Positions 33,740 through 43,019 are shown, counted from the first letter of the stretch. The stretch: 64,000 bases of DNA from Hyphomonadaceae bacterium UBA5336 (GCA_002408125.1 DHQO01000001.1:6855-70854); one strand, 5' to 3'. Notes: generated from the letters alone by a model not told the origin. Translations and numbers: made by a program.

Positions 33740-34951
33740 TCAGATCTCCATGCCGAGATGGCCGGCGACGGAGAAAATGTCCTTGTCGCCGCGCCCGCAC
33801 ATATTCAGGATCATCAGGCCGTCCGGGCCGAGCTCCCGGGCCAACTCGCCGGTGCGGGCGAGGGCGTGGGAGGGCTCCAATGCCGGGATGATGCCTTCCA
33901 GGCGCGTGCAGAGCTGGAAGGCGTCGAGCGCTTCACTGTCGGTACAGGAGAGATATTCCGCCCGGCCGGTATCGCGCAGGAAGGCATGCTCCGGGCCGAT
34001 GCCGGGATAGTCGAGCCCGGCGGAAATCGAGTGGGCATCGAGGATCTGGCCGTCCTCGGTCTGCAGAAGATAGGTCTTGTTGCCGTGCAGGATGCCCGGC
34101 TGGCCGCCATTGAGCGCAGCGGCATGCTCGCCGGTCTCAATGCCATGACCGGCCGCTTCGACGCCTATGAGGCGCACGCTTTCATCCTCAATGAAAGGAT
34201 GGAACAGGCCGATGGCATTCGAGCCGCCGCCGATACAGGCCATCACCGCATCGGGCAGGCGGCCCTCGCGCTCCAGGATCTGCGCGCGCGCCTCGCGGCC
34301 GATGACCGACTGGAAGTCGCGCACCAGCTCCGGATAGGGGTGCGGGCCGGCCGCCGTGCCGATGCAGTAGAAGGTGTCCTCGACATTGGTCACCCAGTCG
34401 CGCAGCGCCTCGTTCATGGCATCCTTCAGCGTGCCGGTGCCGGACGTGACCGGCACGATCTCCGCGCCGAGCAGGCGCATGCGGAAGACGTTCGGCTTCT
34501 GGCGCTCGACATCAGTGGCGCCCATGAACACCACGCAGGGCAGGCCGAAGCGCGCGCATACCGTGGCGGTGGCCACGCCATGCTGGCCCGCTCCGGTCTC
34601 GGCGATGATCCGCGTCTTGCCCATACGCCTGGCCAGCAGCACCTGGCCGAGGCAGTTATTGATCTTGTGCGCGCCGGTATGGTTGAGCTCGTCGCGCTTG
34701 AGATAGATCTTCGCGCCGCCGAAATGGTCGGTCAGCCGCTCGGCGAAATAGAGCGGGGAAGGACGGCCGACATAATGGGCCCAGAGATCGTCCATTTCCG
34801 CGGCAAAGGCCGGGTCCTGTTTGGCGGCCCTGTATTCGGCTTCCAGGTCCAGAATCAGCGGCATCAGGGTTTCGGCGACATAGCGCCCGCCAAACTCGCC
34901 GAAGCGTCCGTTCTCGTCCGGCCACTGATCCCAGGTATTTCTAACATCCAT
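33740..34951 (-). CDS. trpB: Tryptophan synthase beta subunit
   Basis: 403 residues. The PLP lysine is in LNHTGAHKINNCLGQ, the phosphate loop is CIGGGSNAIGLFHPF and the catalytic Glu lies in AETGAGQHGVATAT. It condenses indole with serine to give tryptophan. GAGG is upstream of ATG 34951. It is second of the trp genes in this leftward run. Confidence 0.97.
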   Translation of the reverse strand: MDVRNTWDQWPDENGRFGEFGGRYVAETLMPLILDLEAEYRAAKQDPAFAAEMDDLWAHYVGRPSPLYFAERLTDHFGGAKIYLKRDELNHTGAHKINNCLGQVLLARRMGKTRIIAETGAGQHGVATATVCARFGLPCVVFMGATDVERQKPNVFRMRLLGAEIVPVTSGTGTLKDAMNEALRDWVTNVEDTFYCIGTAAGPHPYPELVRDFQSVIGREARAQILEREGRLPDAVMACIGGGSNAIGLFHPFIEDESVRLIGVEAAGHGIETGEHAAALNGGQPGILHGNKTYLLQTEDGQILDAHSISAGLDYPGIGPEHAFLRDTGRAEYLSCTDSEALDAFQLCTRLEGIIPALEPSHALARTGELARELGPDGLMILNMCGRGDKDIFSVAGHLGMEI

Positions 34952-35028
34952 TGCGTACAGCTTTCCTCGAAAGAGAGCTTCCTAAACCGAAGGGCAGGCC
35001 ATGAAAAGCGCAAGGCCGCGTACCCTTG

Positions 35029-35412
35029 TCAGCCCATGGGCGGATAGAAGAATTCTTCCCGCACGATCTTGCCATCGGCCACCGTATAGAGACCCACCTC
35101 GCGCATCTGCATGCGCTGGCCGGATTCCTTGTTGGTGACATCCATGTCGAAGATCAGGGTGAACTTGTCGTCACCGGCCATGAAAGGCCCTTCGGCAGTC
35201 GCCGAATGGACCTCATGGGCACCGAACCACCAGTCATGCTTGCCGCGAATGGCATCAAGCCCGGCCGCCTCGCGCCCGCTCTCGCCCATGGCCAGCGCTT
35301 CCACAGAGACACAGGCCTCGTCATAGAGCGTGTCCAGCGCTTTCAGTTCCTGGCGCGAATTGCAGTATTCGGCCAGCCTGGTGGCCACATCGGTGAGTGT
35401 CTGTGGAAACAT
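35029..35412 (-). CDS. SnoaL/NTF2-like protein
   Basis: 127 residues from ATG 35412 with AAGGAGG upstream. The pattern of a helical first third (ATRLAEYCNSRQELKALDTLYDE) and a beta-rich remainder (KFTLIFDMDVTNKESGQRM, EVGLYTVADGKIVREEFFY) fits the cone-shaped NTF2/SnoaL fold. Function is unknown. It lies between trpF and trpB. Confidence 0.8.
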   Translation of the reverse strand: MFPQTLTDVATRLAEYCNSRQELKALDTLYDEACVSVEALAMGESGREAAGLDAIRGKHDWWFGAHEVHSATAEGPFMAGDDKFTLIFDMDVTNKESGQRMQMREVGLYTVADGKIVREEFFYPPMG

Positions 35413-35476
35413 GGGTGCATCCTCCTTGCCCGCCCTCTGTTCTAGCATAGAACAAAAACCGAACAACAGGAATCTT

Positions 35477-36106
35477 TCAAGCGCTCTTCGCCGCCGTGAT
35501 GAAGGCCTTGATCTTGGCGGCATCCTTCAGGCCCGGCCCGCGTTCCACGCCGGAGGAGACATCCACCGCGGTCGCGCCGGTGAGTGCGATGGCGCCGGTG
35601 ACATTGTAGGGCGTGAGGCCCCCGGCGAGGATCCAGGGTTTCGCCGGGCTCCAGCCTTCCAGGACCGACCAGTCGAAGGAGCGGCCATGCCCGCCCATCC
35701 GGTCGGCATCCTTTGGCGGCTTGGCATCGGCAAGCAGGCGGTCTGCAGCCTCATAGGCCGCAAGCGCGTCGAGATCGGCCCGCGTCGACACGCCGGAGGC
35801 CTTCCAGACCTGCACGCCGGTGCGCGCCTTGATCTCGGCCACACGTTCAGGGGTCTCGTGTCCATGCAGCTGCAGCGTGCGGATGCCGAGCGCGGTGACA
35901 CGGTCGATGAGCGCGTCATCCGGGTCGACCATCAGGGCCACGGGCGTGGCATCGCCGATGGAGAGCAGCAGGGTCTCGACAGCCTCGGGGGTGACCGCGC
36001 GCGGCGAACGTTCGAAGAAGACAAAACCGATCCAGTCGGCCCCGGCCTCTGCTGCACGGCGAACCGTGTCCGGATCCGTCAATCCGCAGATCTTGACCTG
36101 TACCAA
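35477..36106 (-). CDS. trpF: Phosphoribosylanthranilate isomerase
   Basis: 209 residues from TTG 36106. The active-site Cys is in VKICGLTDPDTVRRAAEAGADW with IGFVFF following, the catalytic Asp is in ATAVDVSSGVE, and LQLHGHETPERV and ILAGGLTPYNV are typical. The TTG start gives the expected ~210-residue length; no ATG fits. It begins 4 bp after grpE, an unusual coupling to the heat-shock pair. Confidence 0.93.
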   Translation of the reverse strand: MVQVKICGLTDPDTVRRAAEAGADWIGFVFFERSPRAVTPEAVETLLLSIGDATPVALMVDPDDALIDRVTALGIRTLQLHGHETPERVAEIKARTGVQVWKASGVSTRADLDALAAYEAADRLLADAKPPKDADRMGGHGRSFDWSVLEGWSPAKPWILAGGLTPYNVTGAIALTGATAVDVSSGVERGPGLKDAAKIKAFITAAKSA

Positions 36107-36110
36107 GGCC

Positions 36111-36692
36111 CTAGTTCGCCGGGCCGGTGGAGACGGCCACCATGGCGGCGCGCAGGGTGCGCTCGCCGATCTTCCAGCCGTTCTGGAAGCACATGGCGAT
36201 CGTGCCGGCGGGCTGGTCGGACGGGATCTGGCTGACGGCCTGGTGCAGGTTCGGATCGAAGCTTGCGCCCGGTGCGGCATCTACCGCGGTCACACCGTGG
36301 CGAGCGAGCACGGTGTGCAGCTCCTTCTGGGTCATTTCGATGCCGCCCATCAGGGACTTTCCGGCCTCGCTGAGGGCCTCGCGCTCATCCTGGCTGAGCG
36401 CTTCCATGGCGCGTGAGAGATTGTCGGAGACAGACAGAAGATCGCCGGCAAAGCGCTCGATGGCGTAGACACGGGCATCGGCTGTTTCACGCGCCGCGCG
36501 CTTGCGGACATTGTCCACCTCGGCAATCGAGCGCAGCAGTTTATCCTGCAGGTCGGCTTTTTCCGCTTCCAGCGCGGCGATGGGATCGACCACGGGTTCC
36601 TCGGGTGCCTGTTCGGCCATGTCGGTCTCGGTTTCCGCACCAGCCGCGCCGGTCTCGTCGATCTCCGGGTCGGGTTTTACGTCGTCACTCAT
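36111..36692 (-). CDS. grpE: Nucleotide exchange factor GrpE
   Basis: 193 residues. An acidic N-terminal tail, a long coiled coil (EAEKADLQDKLLRSIAEVDN and VRKRAARE), then NLSRAMEAL, GIEMTQKELHTVLARHGV and the C-terminal DPNLHQAVSQIPSDQPAGT and IAMCFQNGWKIGERTLRAA. It releases ADP from DnaK. Its ATG overlaps the hrcA stop. Confidence 0.96.
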   Translation of the reverse strand: MSDDVKPDPEIDETGAAGAETETDMAEQAPEEPVVDPIAALEAEKADLQDKLLRSIAEVDNVRKRAARETADARVYAIERFAGDLLSVSDNLSRAMEALSQDEREALSEAGKSLMGGIEMTQKELHTVLARHGVTAVDAAPGASFDPNLHQAVSQIPSDQPAGTIAMCFQNGWKIGERTLRAAMVAVSTGPAN

Positions 36693-37780
36693 CCACGTTC
36701 ATCCTTCATGTGAGGGCCACCCAGGATCCGGCTCACCACGCGCGCGGTGTAGTCGACCATGGGGATCACCCTGGCATAATTCAGGCGCGTGGGGCCGATG
36801 ACCCCGAGCGCGCCGATCACTTGTCGCTGAGCATCCATATAGGGGGCGACGATCACGCTTGAACCCGACAGCGGAAAGAGGGTGTTCTCCGAGCCGATAA
36901 ACAGGCGCACACCCTCGGCGGTGCGGGTCTTGTCGAGAATGTCGAGCATTGACTGCTGGCGTTCGAGCACATCGAAGAGCTGACGCACCCGGTCAAGGTC
37001 CTGGGCGGCCTCGGCATCTTCGAGCAGATTGGCATGGCCGCGCACGATGAGACGCGGCTCCAGTGCCTCCGAAGCGCCGCTCCATTCGGCCAGGCCCTGC
37101 TCGACCAGGCTCGCGGTGACTTCGTCCAGTGCGGCGCGGCGCTCGGCCAGTTCGCGGCGGATCTCGCCCTGAACCTCGGCAATCGACCGGCCCTTCATGC
37201 GGGTGTTGAGGTAGTTGCTCGCCTCGATCAGCGCGGTGGCCGGCAGGCCTGCAGGCAGCTTCACGATGCGGTTTTCCACGTCGCCATCCTCGGTGACGAG
37301 CACGCAAAGCGCATCACCGGTCGAGAGCGGCACGAACTCGACATGGCGCACCGGCACGTCGCGGGTGGGGGCCGAGACCAGCCCTGCGCCATGGGCAACA
37401 CCGGAAAGCAGCGAGGAGGCTTCCGACAGCACGCTCTTCAGGTCGCGGCCGGCCTCGCCGAGGCGGCGCTCGATTTCCAGCCGGTCGTCCTCGCCCGGAT
37501 CGCCGGTTTCCAGGAAACCGTCCACGAAGAGGCGCAGGCCCATATGCGTGGGAAGGCGGCCAGCGGAAATGTGCGGGGAATCGATCAGGCCAAGCTCGGT
37601 AAGGTCGGACATGACATTGCGGATCGAGGCTGGCGAGAGCGAGATGCCCGAGCGCGACAGCGTGCGTGAGCCAACCGGCTCGCCCGTGGAGAGATAGGAC
37701 TCCACGATTGTCCGGAAGATGTCGCGCGAGCGCGCATCCAGATTTTGCAACAGCGACTGTGTCGACGCGGACATGTCCAT
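36689..37780 (-). CDS. hrcA: Heat-shock repressor HrcA
   Basis: 363 residues from ATG 37780 (second ATG two codons later also possible). Winged HTH at ~10-75 (EPVGSRTLSRSGISLSPASI and SDLTELGLIDSPHISAGRLPT), then the family core with FVPLSTGDALCVLVTEDG and SSVIVAPYMDAQRQVIGALG near the C-terminus. It represses groESL or dnaK-type genes through CIRCE elements. I found no CIRCE upstream of this gene. Confidence 0.95.
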   Translation of the reverse strand: MDMSASTQSLLQNLDARSRDIFRTIVESYLSTGEPVGSRTLSRSGISLSPASIRNVMSDLTELGLIDSPHISAGRLPTHMGLRLFVDGFLETGDPGEDDRLEIERRLGEAGRDLKSVLSEASSLLSGVAHGAGLVSAPTRDVPVRHVEFVPLSTGDALCVLVTEDGDVENRIVKLPAGLPATALIEASNYLNTRMKGRSIAEVQGEIRRELAERRAALDEVTASLVEQGLAEWSGASEALEPRLIVRGHANLLEDAEAAQDLDRVRQLFDVLERQQSMLDILDKTRTAEGVRLFIGSENTLFPLSGSSVIVAPYMDAQRQVIGALGVIGPTRLNYARVIPMVDYTARVVSRILGGPHMKDERG

Positions 37781-37986
37781 AGCGATATTGCCAGTAAGTG
37801 CGGGCGGGCAGCTTTTCAAGCATTTGCCGTGCGGAAGCATGCTCTCTGGCTGTTCTTGGTTAGCGGTCCCTGAAGCGGGGGCGGAAAACTCCGGTGCCAC
37901 CGTCAAATCCACCTCAAGCCAGGTGCATTAGGGCTGAGGCGTGGAATTGCGCCGAGATTCGGTGCGCCAGAGAGGGGCCAGCGCAG

Positions 37987-38502
37987 ATGCGGTTTCGATC
38001 CGCCAGGCAGGATATTGCCCGCGACCGCCGGGGCGCCACGGCGGTGGAGTTCGCCCTTGTTGCGCCGGTGCTCCTGTTCATGGTGATCGCGATCGTCGAA
38101 TACAGCCTCTTCTATTTCAAGACGAGTTTCCTCAAGCATGTCCTCTATGAGGCCAGCCGCAATGTGCAGACCGGCGAGGTGCAGGATGCCGGCGACCCCC
38201 AGGCCTATTTCCAGACCGAGTTCTGCCAGGATGCGATCTTCCTGATCCAGTGCGAGCACGTCTATTTCGACGTCCGCTCGGCCGCCTCGCTCTCGGCGGT
38301 GACCTTCCCGGCGGCGACCTTCAACAGCCAGGGCGAGCCGACGAATTTCGTCTTCCAGCCCGGCAGCGCCAACCAGATCACCACCATGCGCGTGGCCACG
38401 CCCTATCGGTTCGTGACGCCCTTCATGCAGGACGTGTTTCAGCCTGATGGCACCCCGGCCATCATTGTCGGCTATTCCGTCGCGCGGAACGAGCCTTTCT
38501 GA
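37987..38502 (+). CDS. TadE-like pilus assembly protein
   Basis: 171 residues from ATG 37987. The N-terminal RRGATAVEFALVAPVLLFMV is the TadE signature: a Gly before a prepilin-like hydrophobic helix with a conserved Glu. The remainder is extracytoplasmic, with three Cys residues. TadE-like proteins are minor pseudopilins of Flp/Tad pili. It is followed by a second TadE-like gene (1-bp overlap) and a TadG-like gene. No tadA, tadB or flp genes are in the window. Confidence 0.88.
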   Translation: MRFRSARQDIARDRRGATAVEFALVAPVLLFMVIAIVEYSLFYFKTSFLKHVLYEASRNVQTGEVQDAGDPQAYFQTEFCQDAIFLIQCEHVYFDVRSAASLSAVTFPAATFNSQGEPTNFVFQPGSANQITTMRVATPYRFVTPFMQDVFQPDGTPAIIVGYSVARNEPF

Positions 38503-39125
38503 TGGTGCGCGGGATATCCTCTTTTCGGGATGGGACGCGCGGTGTGGCGGCGCTGGAATTTGCGCTGATCGCGCCGATCCTGGCGGTGCTGATCTATGGT
38601 CTGACGGAGATGACCCTGCGTTTCCGCGCGGCCGATGAATACCAGCGCTACCTGCAGCAGGCTGGCGATTATCTCTCACGCGAGGACGAGCTTTTCAGCT
38701 CCGATATCGACGAGATCTATGCCGCCTCCAGCCAGATGATCCGTTCGGCCAGCCTGACCGGGAACCTGCATCTCGATGTCTCTTCCATCGGCTTCAAGAC
38801 CGACGGCTCGCCGGAACTGCTCTGGCGGCGCCATCGCGGCGACATGCCGCCGGGCTTCGATCTCAGCGAGGCCGAGGGGCTCGGCGCGCCGGGTGAGAGC
38901 GTGCTGCGGGTTTCGGCCCGCTTCAGCTATGAGAGCCCGATCAGCCAGATCATCGGCGCGGGGCGGATGAACCTCGACGATGCGGTCTATTACCGCCCGC
39001 GCGTGACCCGGCTCATCGCGATTGACGGGGAGATCCATGACGATGGCGCCGACTGGGTCAATGACGGGGATTCCACCGCCGCACCGACCAATGGCGAGGA
39101 CGCTGTCGGGACGGTAGAACCATGA
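38502..39125 (+). CDS. TadE/TadF-like pilus assembly protein
   Basis: 207 residues. GVAALEFALIAPILAVLIYGL is the prepilin-like helix with the conserved Glu. The extracytoplasmic region contains a long helix (RFRAADEYQRYLQQAGDYL) and ends in an acidic low-complexity tail. It overlaps the TadE-like gene by one base and the TadG-like gene by 4 bp. Confidence 0.85.
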   Translation: MVRGISSFRDGTRGVAALEFALIAPILAVLIYGLTEMTLRFRAADEYQRYLQQAGDYLSREDELFSSDIDEIYAASSQMIRSASLTGNLHLDVSSIGFKTDGSPELLWRRHRGDMPPGFDLSEAEGLGAPGESVLRVSARFSYESPISQIIGAGRMNLDDAVYYRPRVTRLIAIDGEIHDDGADWVNDGDSTAAPTNGEDAVGTVEP

Positions 39126-40606
39126 AGGGGTTTGCTCGCGATACAAGCGCCGGCATTGCCGTGCCCATGGCGCTGATCTCGGCCATGGTCTTCGTCATGG
39201 TGGGTCTGGCCGTGGATGGTTCTCGCGCCTTTCTCGCACGCGACAAGTTTCAGGCTGCCCTCGATGCCGCAGCCCTCGCGGTCGGCACGACCTATGACGA
39301 TGATGACGCGCTCGATACACTGGCGACCGATTTCGTGGCGCGCAATTTCCAGATGTCAGGCACGACCGTGAACCTGGTGGACGTCACCGCCACGTCAGAG
39401 GATGTCGTCGTCACCGGCAATTTCGACCTCGACACCTATTTCGTTCAGGTCTTTGCACGCGACAAGCTCACCCTGTCGGCCGAGACCGAAGTGAAACGTG
39501 CCGGCGGCGGGCTGATGGTGGCGCTGGTGCTCGACAATACCGGCTCGATGTGGAGCAACAACAATATCGGCTCCCTGCGCGGGGCCGCCCAGACGCTGGT
39601 CGACAATGTGTTCGACGGCAAGACCCAGGAAGACGATCTGCGCTTTGCCGTGGTGCCCTATGCCGCAGCGGTCAATCCCGGCGCGGTGGCCGACGACATC
39701 ATCGCCGTGCCGCGCCCATATGGCCTCTCGTCCCAGACCGATGAGACCGCCTGGAAGGGCTGTGTCTCGGAGCGCTGGGGCGCCAACAGCCTTGCAGACA
39801 CGCCGGCCAGCACAGCGACCTGGACGCCGTATTATTATCCCGATGGCGTCGACAATAATTACACGCCTGGCAACGGGGCCAGCATCGTGCCGGGCGGGGT
39901 GATCGATACCAACCAGATCACCGGCCCGAATATCGGCTGTCCGAGCCAGATCCTGCCCCTGACCAGCTACAAGTCGCAGGTCGATGCGGCGCTGTCGGCC
40001 ATGCGTGCCTGGAACCGGGGCGGCACACTGACAGACATTGGCATGGCCTGGGGCATTCGCGTGCTCTCACCCGGAGCGCCCTATACCGAGTCCGCCAATC
40101 ATCTCGATGTGAAGAACAATCAGCCGATCTGGGTCAGCCCGCGCTGGCGCCGGGCGATTGTGCTGATGACGGATGGCGAGAGCAGTTTCTACAATTATCC
40201 CGGCAGGAATGGCTCGGATTACAATCAGGAAGGCACGCGCCCAAACGATTCCCATTCCAGTGCGTCGGACTATACCGCCTATGGCCGCTGGAACGAGACC
40301 GGCTCGAACGCCAAGGCGATCTATGACAGTGCGCCCGGCTATGTCCGCGCCGATGGCTCAACGGACAACACGGCGCGCGGAAAGATGAACCGCCGGATTT
40401 TCGATCTTTGCGAGACCGCCAAGTCACAGGGCATCGTGGTCTATTCGGTGGTGTTCACCTCCAGTGTCGGACCGGAGACGCGCGAGATGTATCGCGCCTG
40501 TGCGTCCGATCCGGGAAAATACTGGTATGCCCCGACCCAGTCGGCACTGACCACGGCATTTGAACAGGTCGGCAGCGACCTGTCCAAACTCCGCATTACA
40601 CGCTGA
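39122..40606 (+). CDS. TadG-like protein with von Willebrand factor A domain
   Basis: 494 residues. An N-terminal helix, AGIAVPMALISAMVFVMVGLAVDGSRAFLARDKFQ read as one segment (~10-45), and LQAALDAAALA-type sequence match TadG (DUF2134). The VWA domain starts near residue 130 with the MIDAS motif DNTGSM. A ~200-residue insert rich in Tyr, Asn and Gly lies inside it. It is convergent with the PadR gene. Confidence 0.88.
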   Translation: MKGFARDTSAGIAVPMALISAMVFVMVGLAVDGSRAFLARDKFQAALDAAALAVGTTYDDDDALDTLATDFVARNFQMSGTTVNLVDVTATSEDVVVTGNFDLDTYFVQVFARDKLTLSAETEVKRAGGGLMVALVLDNTGSMWSNNNIGSLRGAAQTLVDNVFDGKTQEDDLRFAVVPYAAAVNPGAVADDIIAVPRPYGLSSQTDETAWKGCVSERWGANSLADTPASTATWTPYYYPDGVDNNYTPGNGASIVPGGVIDTNQITGPNIGCPSQILPLTSYKSQVDAALSAMRAWNRGGTLTDIGMAWGIRVLSPGAPYTESANHLDVKNNQPIWVSPRWRRAIVLMTDGESSFYNYPGRNGSDYNQEGTRPNDSHSSASDYTAYGRWNETGSNAKAIYDSAPGYVRADGSTDNTARGKMNRRIFDLCETAKSQGIVVYSVVFTSSVGPETREMYRACASDPGKYWYAPTQSALTTAFEQVGSDLSKLRITR

Positions 40607-40609
40607 AGC

Positions 40610-41182
40610 CTAATCCTGGAGGTCAGCCTCCAGCTCGTCGCTGAGCGCGTTCAGCCGCGCCGCGATCTTGCCGCGCAGGACCTCGCCGGCCTCGCGTGAG
40701 CGGACCGCCCGGATCACGGTGTGCCGGAGCCTGTGCATGGCCGCGCGGACATCGCGGGGATCGGTTTCCACCTCTCCTTCCAGCAGGGCGCCAAGCCGGG
40801 CATGAATGGCCGTCAGGGCCTCTTCTTCCTTTTCGAGCCTGGCCTGGCCGGCAGGCGCGATGTGCATCGTCTTCTTGCCGTCTTCGAGGCGTGCCTCGAC
40901 CAGGCCGAGATCCTGCAGCACCTCGAGCGCCGGATAGATCACGCCCGGGCTGGGCACATAACGGCCCCCGGAACGGGTCTCGATCTCGCTGATCAGGCCG
41001 TAGCCGTGACATGGCTCAGAGCCGATCAGGTCGAGCAGCAGGAGTTGGAGGTCGCCATGAGCGAGCGGGCGGCGCCTGCCACGCCCCGGGCCGCGTCCAC
41101 GACCGCGTCCGAAGCCGCGATGACGATGTCCGGGTCCGCGATGATGGCGGAAATGGTGGGGGTGAGAATGATGTTGTCTCAA
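40610..41182 (-). CDS. PadR-family regulator with His/Arg/Gly-rich N-terminus
   Basis: 190 residues from TTG 41182, with AAGGA upstream. The first ~38 residues are dominated by His, Arg and Gly (nine His in the first 22 residues). The winged HTH follows (LLLLDLIGSEPCHGYGLISE, GVIYPALEVLQDLGLVEARL) and then a C-terminal helical dimerisation domain. The His-rich tail could bind metal ions, so a metal-responsive repressor is possible. Four GATATATC/TATATCTAA-like boxes lie just upstream and may be its operator. Confidence 0.88.
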   Translation of the reverse strand: MRQHHSHPHHFRHHRGPGHRHRGFGRGRGRGPGRGRRRPLAHGDLQLLLLDLIGSEPCHGYGLISEIETRSGGRYVPSPGVIYPALEVLQDLGLVEARLEDGKKTMHIAPAGQARLEKEEEALTAIHARLGALLEGEVETDPRDVRAAMHRLRHTVIRAVRSREAGEVLRGKIAARLNALSDELEADLQD

Positions 41183-41240
41183 GATATATCCTTTCTGATT
41201 TCGTTATATCTAAACGATATCTAATTATCGATATATCTAA
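41183..41240. promoter_or_regulatory. Repeated GATATATC-type boxes, candidate PadR operator
   Basis: Within 58 bp there are GATATATC (41183-41190), TATATCTAA (41205-41213), GATATCTAA (41216-41224) and CGATATATCTAA (41229-41240). They lie between the PadR gene and rph and are far more A+T-rich than the surrounding sequence. Autoregulation by the adjacent PadR protein is the simplest reading. Confidence 0.5.
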
Positions 41241-41362
41241 ATGCAAGTGCGCGTGTCGAAATTCTCCGATCAGGCTGCAGTGCAGCATGGCCAGTGGGTG
41301 GACAGGCGCTTGAAAACTCGCCATCGACGCGCTCAGAAAGACAAAGATCCAGAAGGACCTTC

Positions 41363-42097
41363 ATGACCAAACTGATCCGCCCCTCCGGCCGCGCCGCAGA
41401 CGAGCTTCGCCAGATCAGCCTGGAAACGGGTGTCACCCGCTATGCCGAGGGCTCGTGCCTTGCCAAGTTTGGCCACACCCATGTGCTGTGCACTGCCAGC
41501 TGGAGCGACAGCGTGCCGGGCTGGATGCGCGGTTCGGGCAAGGGCTGGGTGACGGGCGAATACGGCATGTTGCCGCGCGCGACCCATACGCGCGGCAACC
41601 GCGAGGCCGCGCGGGGCAAACAGTCCGGCCGGACCCAGGAAATCCAGCGCCTCATCGGGCGCTCGCTCCGTTCCGTGACGGATCTCTCAGCCCTCGGCGA
41701 GAACCAGATCACGATCGACTGTGATGTCCTGCAGGCCGATGGCGGCACGCGCACGGCGGCCATCACTGGCGGCTTCGTCGCCATGGCGCTGGCTTGCCGC
41801 TACCTGGTGGAAGAGGGCGTGATCACCGAGAATCCGGTGCGCAAGCATGCCGCTGCCGTTTCGGTGGGCTTGTTCCAGGATACGCCCGTGCTTGATCTCG
41901 ACTATCCGGAAGATTCCGGGGGCGAGGGCGACATGAATGTCGTGATGAGCTCCGATGGTGGGTTCATCGAGGTGCAGGGGACCGGCGAGGAACGCCCGAT
42001 GACGCGCGCGGAGCTGGCGACACTCCTGGAACTGGCGGAAAAAGGCTGCAGCGAACTGTTCGACGCCCAGCGCGCCGTGCTGGAAGAAGACGACTAG
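41363..42097 (+). CDS. rph: Ribonuclease PH
   Basis: 244 residues from ATG 41363. RPSGRAADELRQISLETGV, KGWVTGEYGMLPRATHTR, SGRTQEIQRLIGRSLRSV and the phosphate-binding CDVLQADGGTRTAAITGG region identify it. The enzyme is a hexameric 3'-5' phosphorolytic exoribonuclease that trims tRNA 3' ends. In many alphaproteobacteria it sits next to hrcA; here the Tad/PadR block lies between them. Confidence 0.96.
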   Translation: MTKLIRPSGRAADELRQISLETGVTRYAEGSCLAKFGHTHVLCTASWSDSVPGWMRGSGKGWVTGEYGMLPRATHTRGNREAARGKQSGRTQEIQRLIGRSLRSVTDLSALGENQITIDCDVLQADGGTRTAAITGGFVAMALACRYLVEEGVITENPVRKHAAAVSVGLFQDTPVLDLDYPEDSGGEGDMNVVMSSDGGFIEVQGTGEERPMTRAELATLLELAEKGCSELFDAQRAVLEEDD

Positions 42098-42690
42098 CGG
42101 GCCTCGGGCTCCTGCCCGCCGGCGGATGGATTGACGCGCTGCACATCGTGCCGGCGTGGCTTTGGATGCAGCTCGACAATGCGCAGCGCCGCGGCGAGCA
42201 GCAGGATCGCGGCAGGCAGCATCAGAAAGCGCATCGCGCCCTGTAGCGATACGCCGTCCGCGCTGGTCTGGAAGGTTTGTAGAGCCGAGCGCAGGAACAG
42301 CACGAACAGCACCACGATAATCACTTCGGCGAGGGTCTGCTTGAGCTCGCCGATGCTCTCGACATGCAGCCATTCCGGCAGGCCCAGCTCGCGCGTGGAT
42401 TTTTCCGGCCGCACGAACAGCGTGTAGGTGCCATAGGCAAAGAACAGCAGGACCACGGCGATCAGGAAATTGTCCAGCGCGGCCATCAGGGAGATCATCG
42501 CCGCCTCTTCCTGCGGCAGGTCTTCGCCTTCTTCGCCGCCATGGCCGAACTGCTCGGCAAAGGCCAGGATGGTGTTCTCGGTGCCGAGCCAGAACATCAG
42601 AAGGGCTCCGGCGATGGAGTTGACCACGGCAATCAGGGTGAAAAGGCGCGAGACGCCGAATACCAGGCGTTCCAGCGCATTGATGTTCAT
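42094..42690 (-). CDS. YqhA family membrane protein (UPF0114)
   Basis: 198 residues with three or four helices: SRLFTLIAVVNSIAGALLMFW, LDNFLIAVVLLFFAYGTYTLF, VIIVVLFVLFLRSA and FLMLPAAILLLAAALRIVELH. The GLPEWLHVESIGELKQTLAEV stretch between helices is the family signature. Function is unknown. It overlaps the rph stop by 4 bp in the opposite direction. Confidence 0.88.
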   Translation of the reverse strand: MNINALERLVFGVSRLFTLIAVVNSIAGALLMFWLGTENTILAFAEQFGHGGEEGEDLPQEEAAMISLMAALDNFLIAVVLLFFAYGTYTLFVRPEKSTRELGLPEWLHVESIGELKQTLAEVIIVVLFVLFLRSALQTFQTSADGVSLQGAMRFLMLPAAILLLAAALRIVELHPKPRRHDVQRVNPSAGGQEPEAR

Positions 42691-42779
42691 GTCGGGTAAC
42701 TGCGGCTGCTGGGTATCGGATCAACCCAACGTGTCTGCGGCTTGGCGGTTCCATACACCGGCCGGGCAAGCGGCCTTTC

Positions 42780-43019
42780 CTACTCCGCCGCGATTGCCTC
42801 TGAGCTCTCGCCGTTCTCGTCGTCGAAGACGAGGATGTCGCCGGGCTGGCATTCCAGCTCGCGGCACAGCGCCTCCAGCGTGGAAAAGCGCACGGCCTTG
42901 GCCTTTCCGGTTTTCAGGATGGAGAGATTTGCCAGGGTCACACCGACTCGCTCTGACAGTTCCGTCAGGGACATGCGGCGTTCCAGAAGGACGCGATCGA
43001 GAGTGACACGAATTGCCAT
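42780..43019 (-). CDS. YozG-like HTH regulator
   Basis: 79 residues. The whole protein is a Cro/C1-type HTH: VLLERRMSLTELSERVGVTL, ANLSILKTGKAKAVRFSTLE and LCRELECQPGDILV. This short form usually pairs with a DUF2975 membrane protein, which is the next gene upstream (43031-43594). Eleven base pairs separate them. Confidence 0.92.
   Translation of the reverse strand: MAIRVTLDRVLLERRMSLTELSERVGVTLANLSILKTGKAKAVRFSTLEALCRELECQPGDILVFDDENGESSEAIAAE

Noticed and set aside
37781..37986. CIRCE element upstream of hrcA
   Set aside because: I looked for TTAGCACTC-N9-GAGTGCTAA and found no match in this interval.
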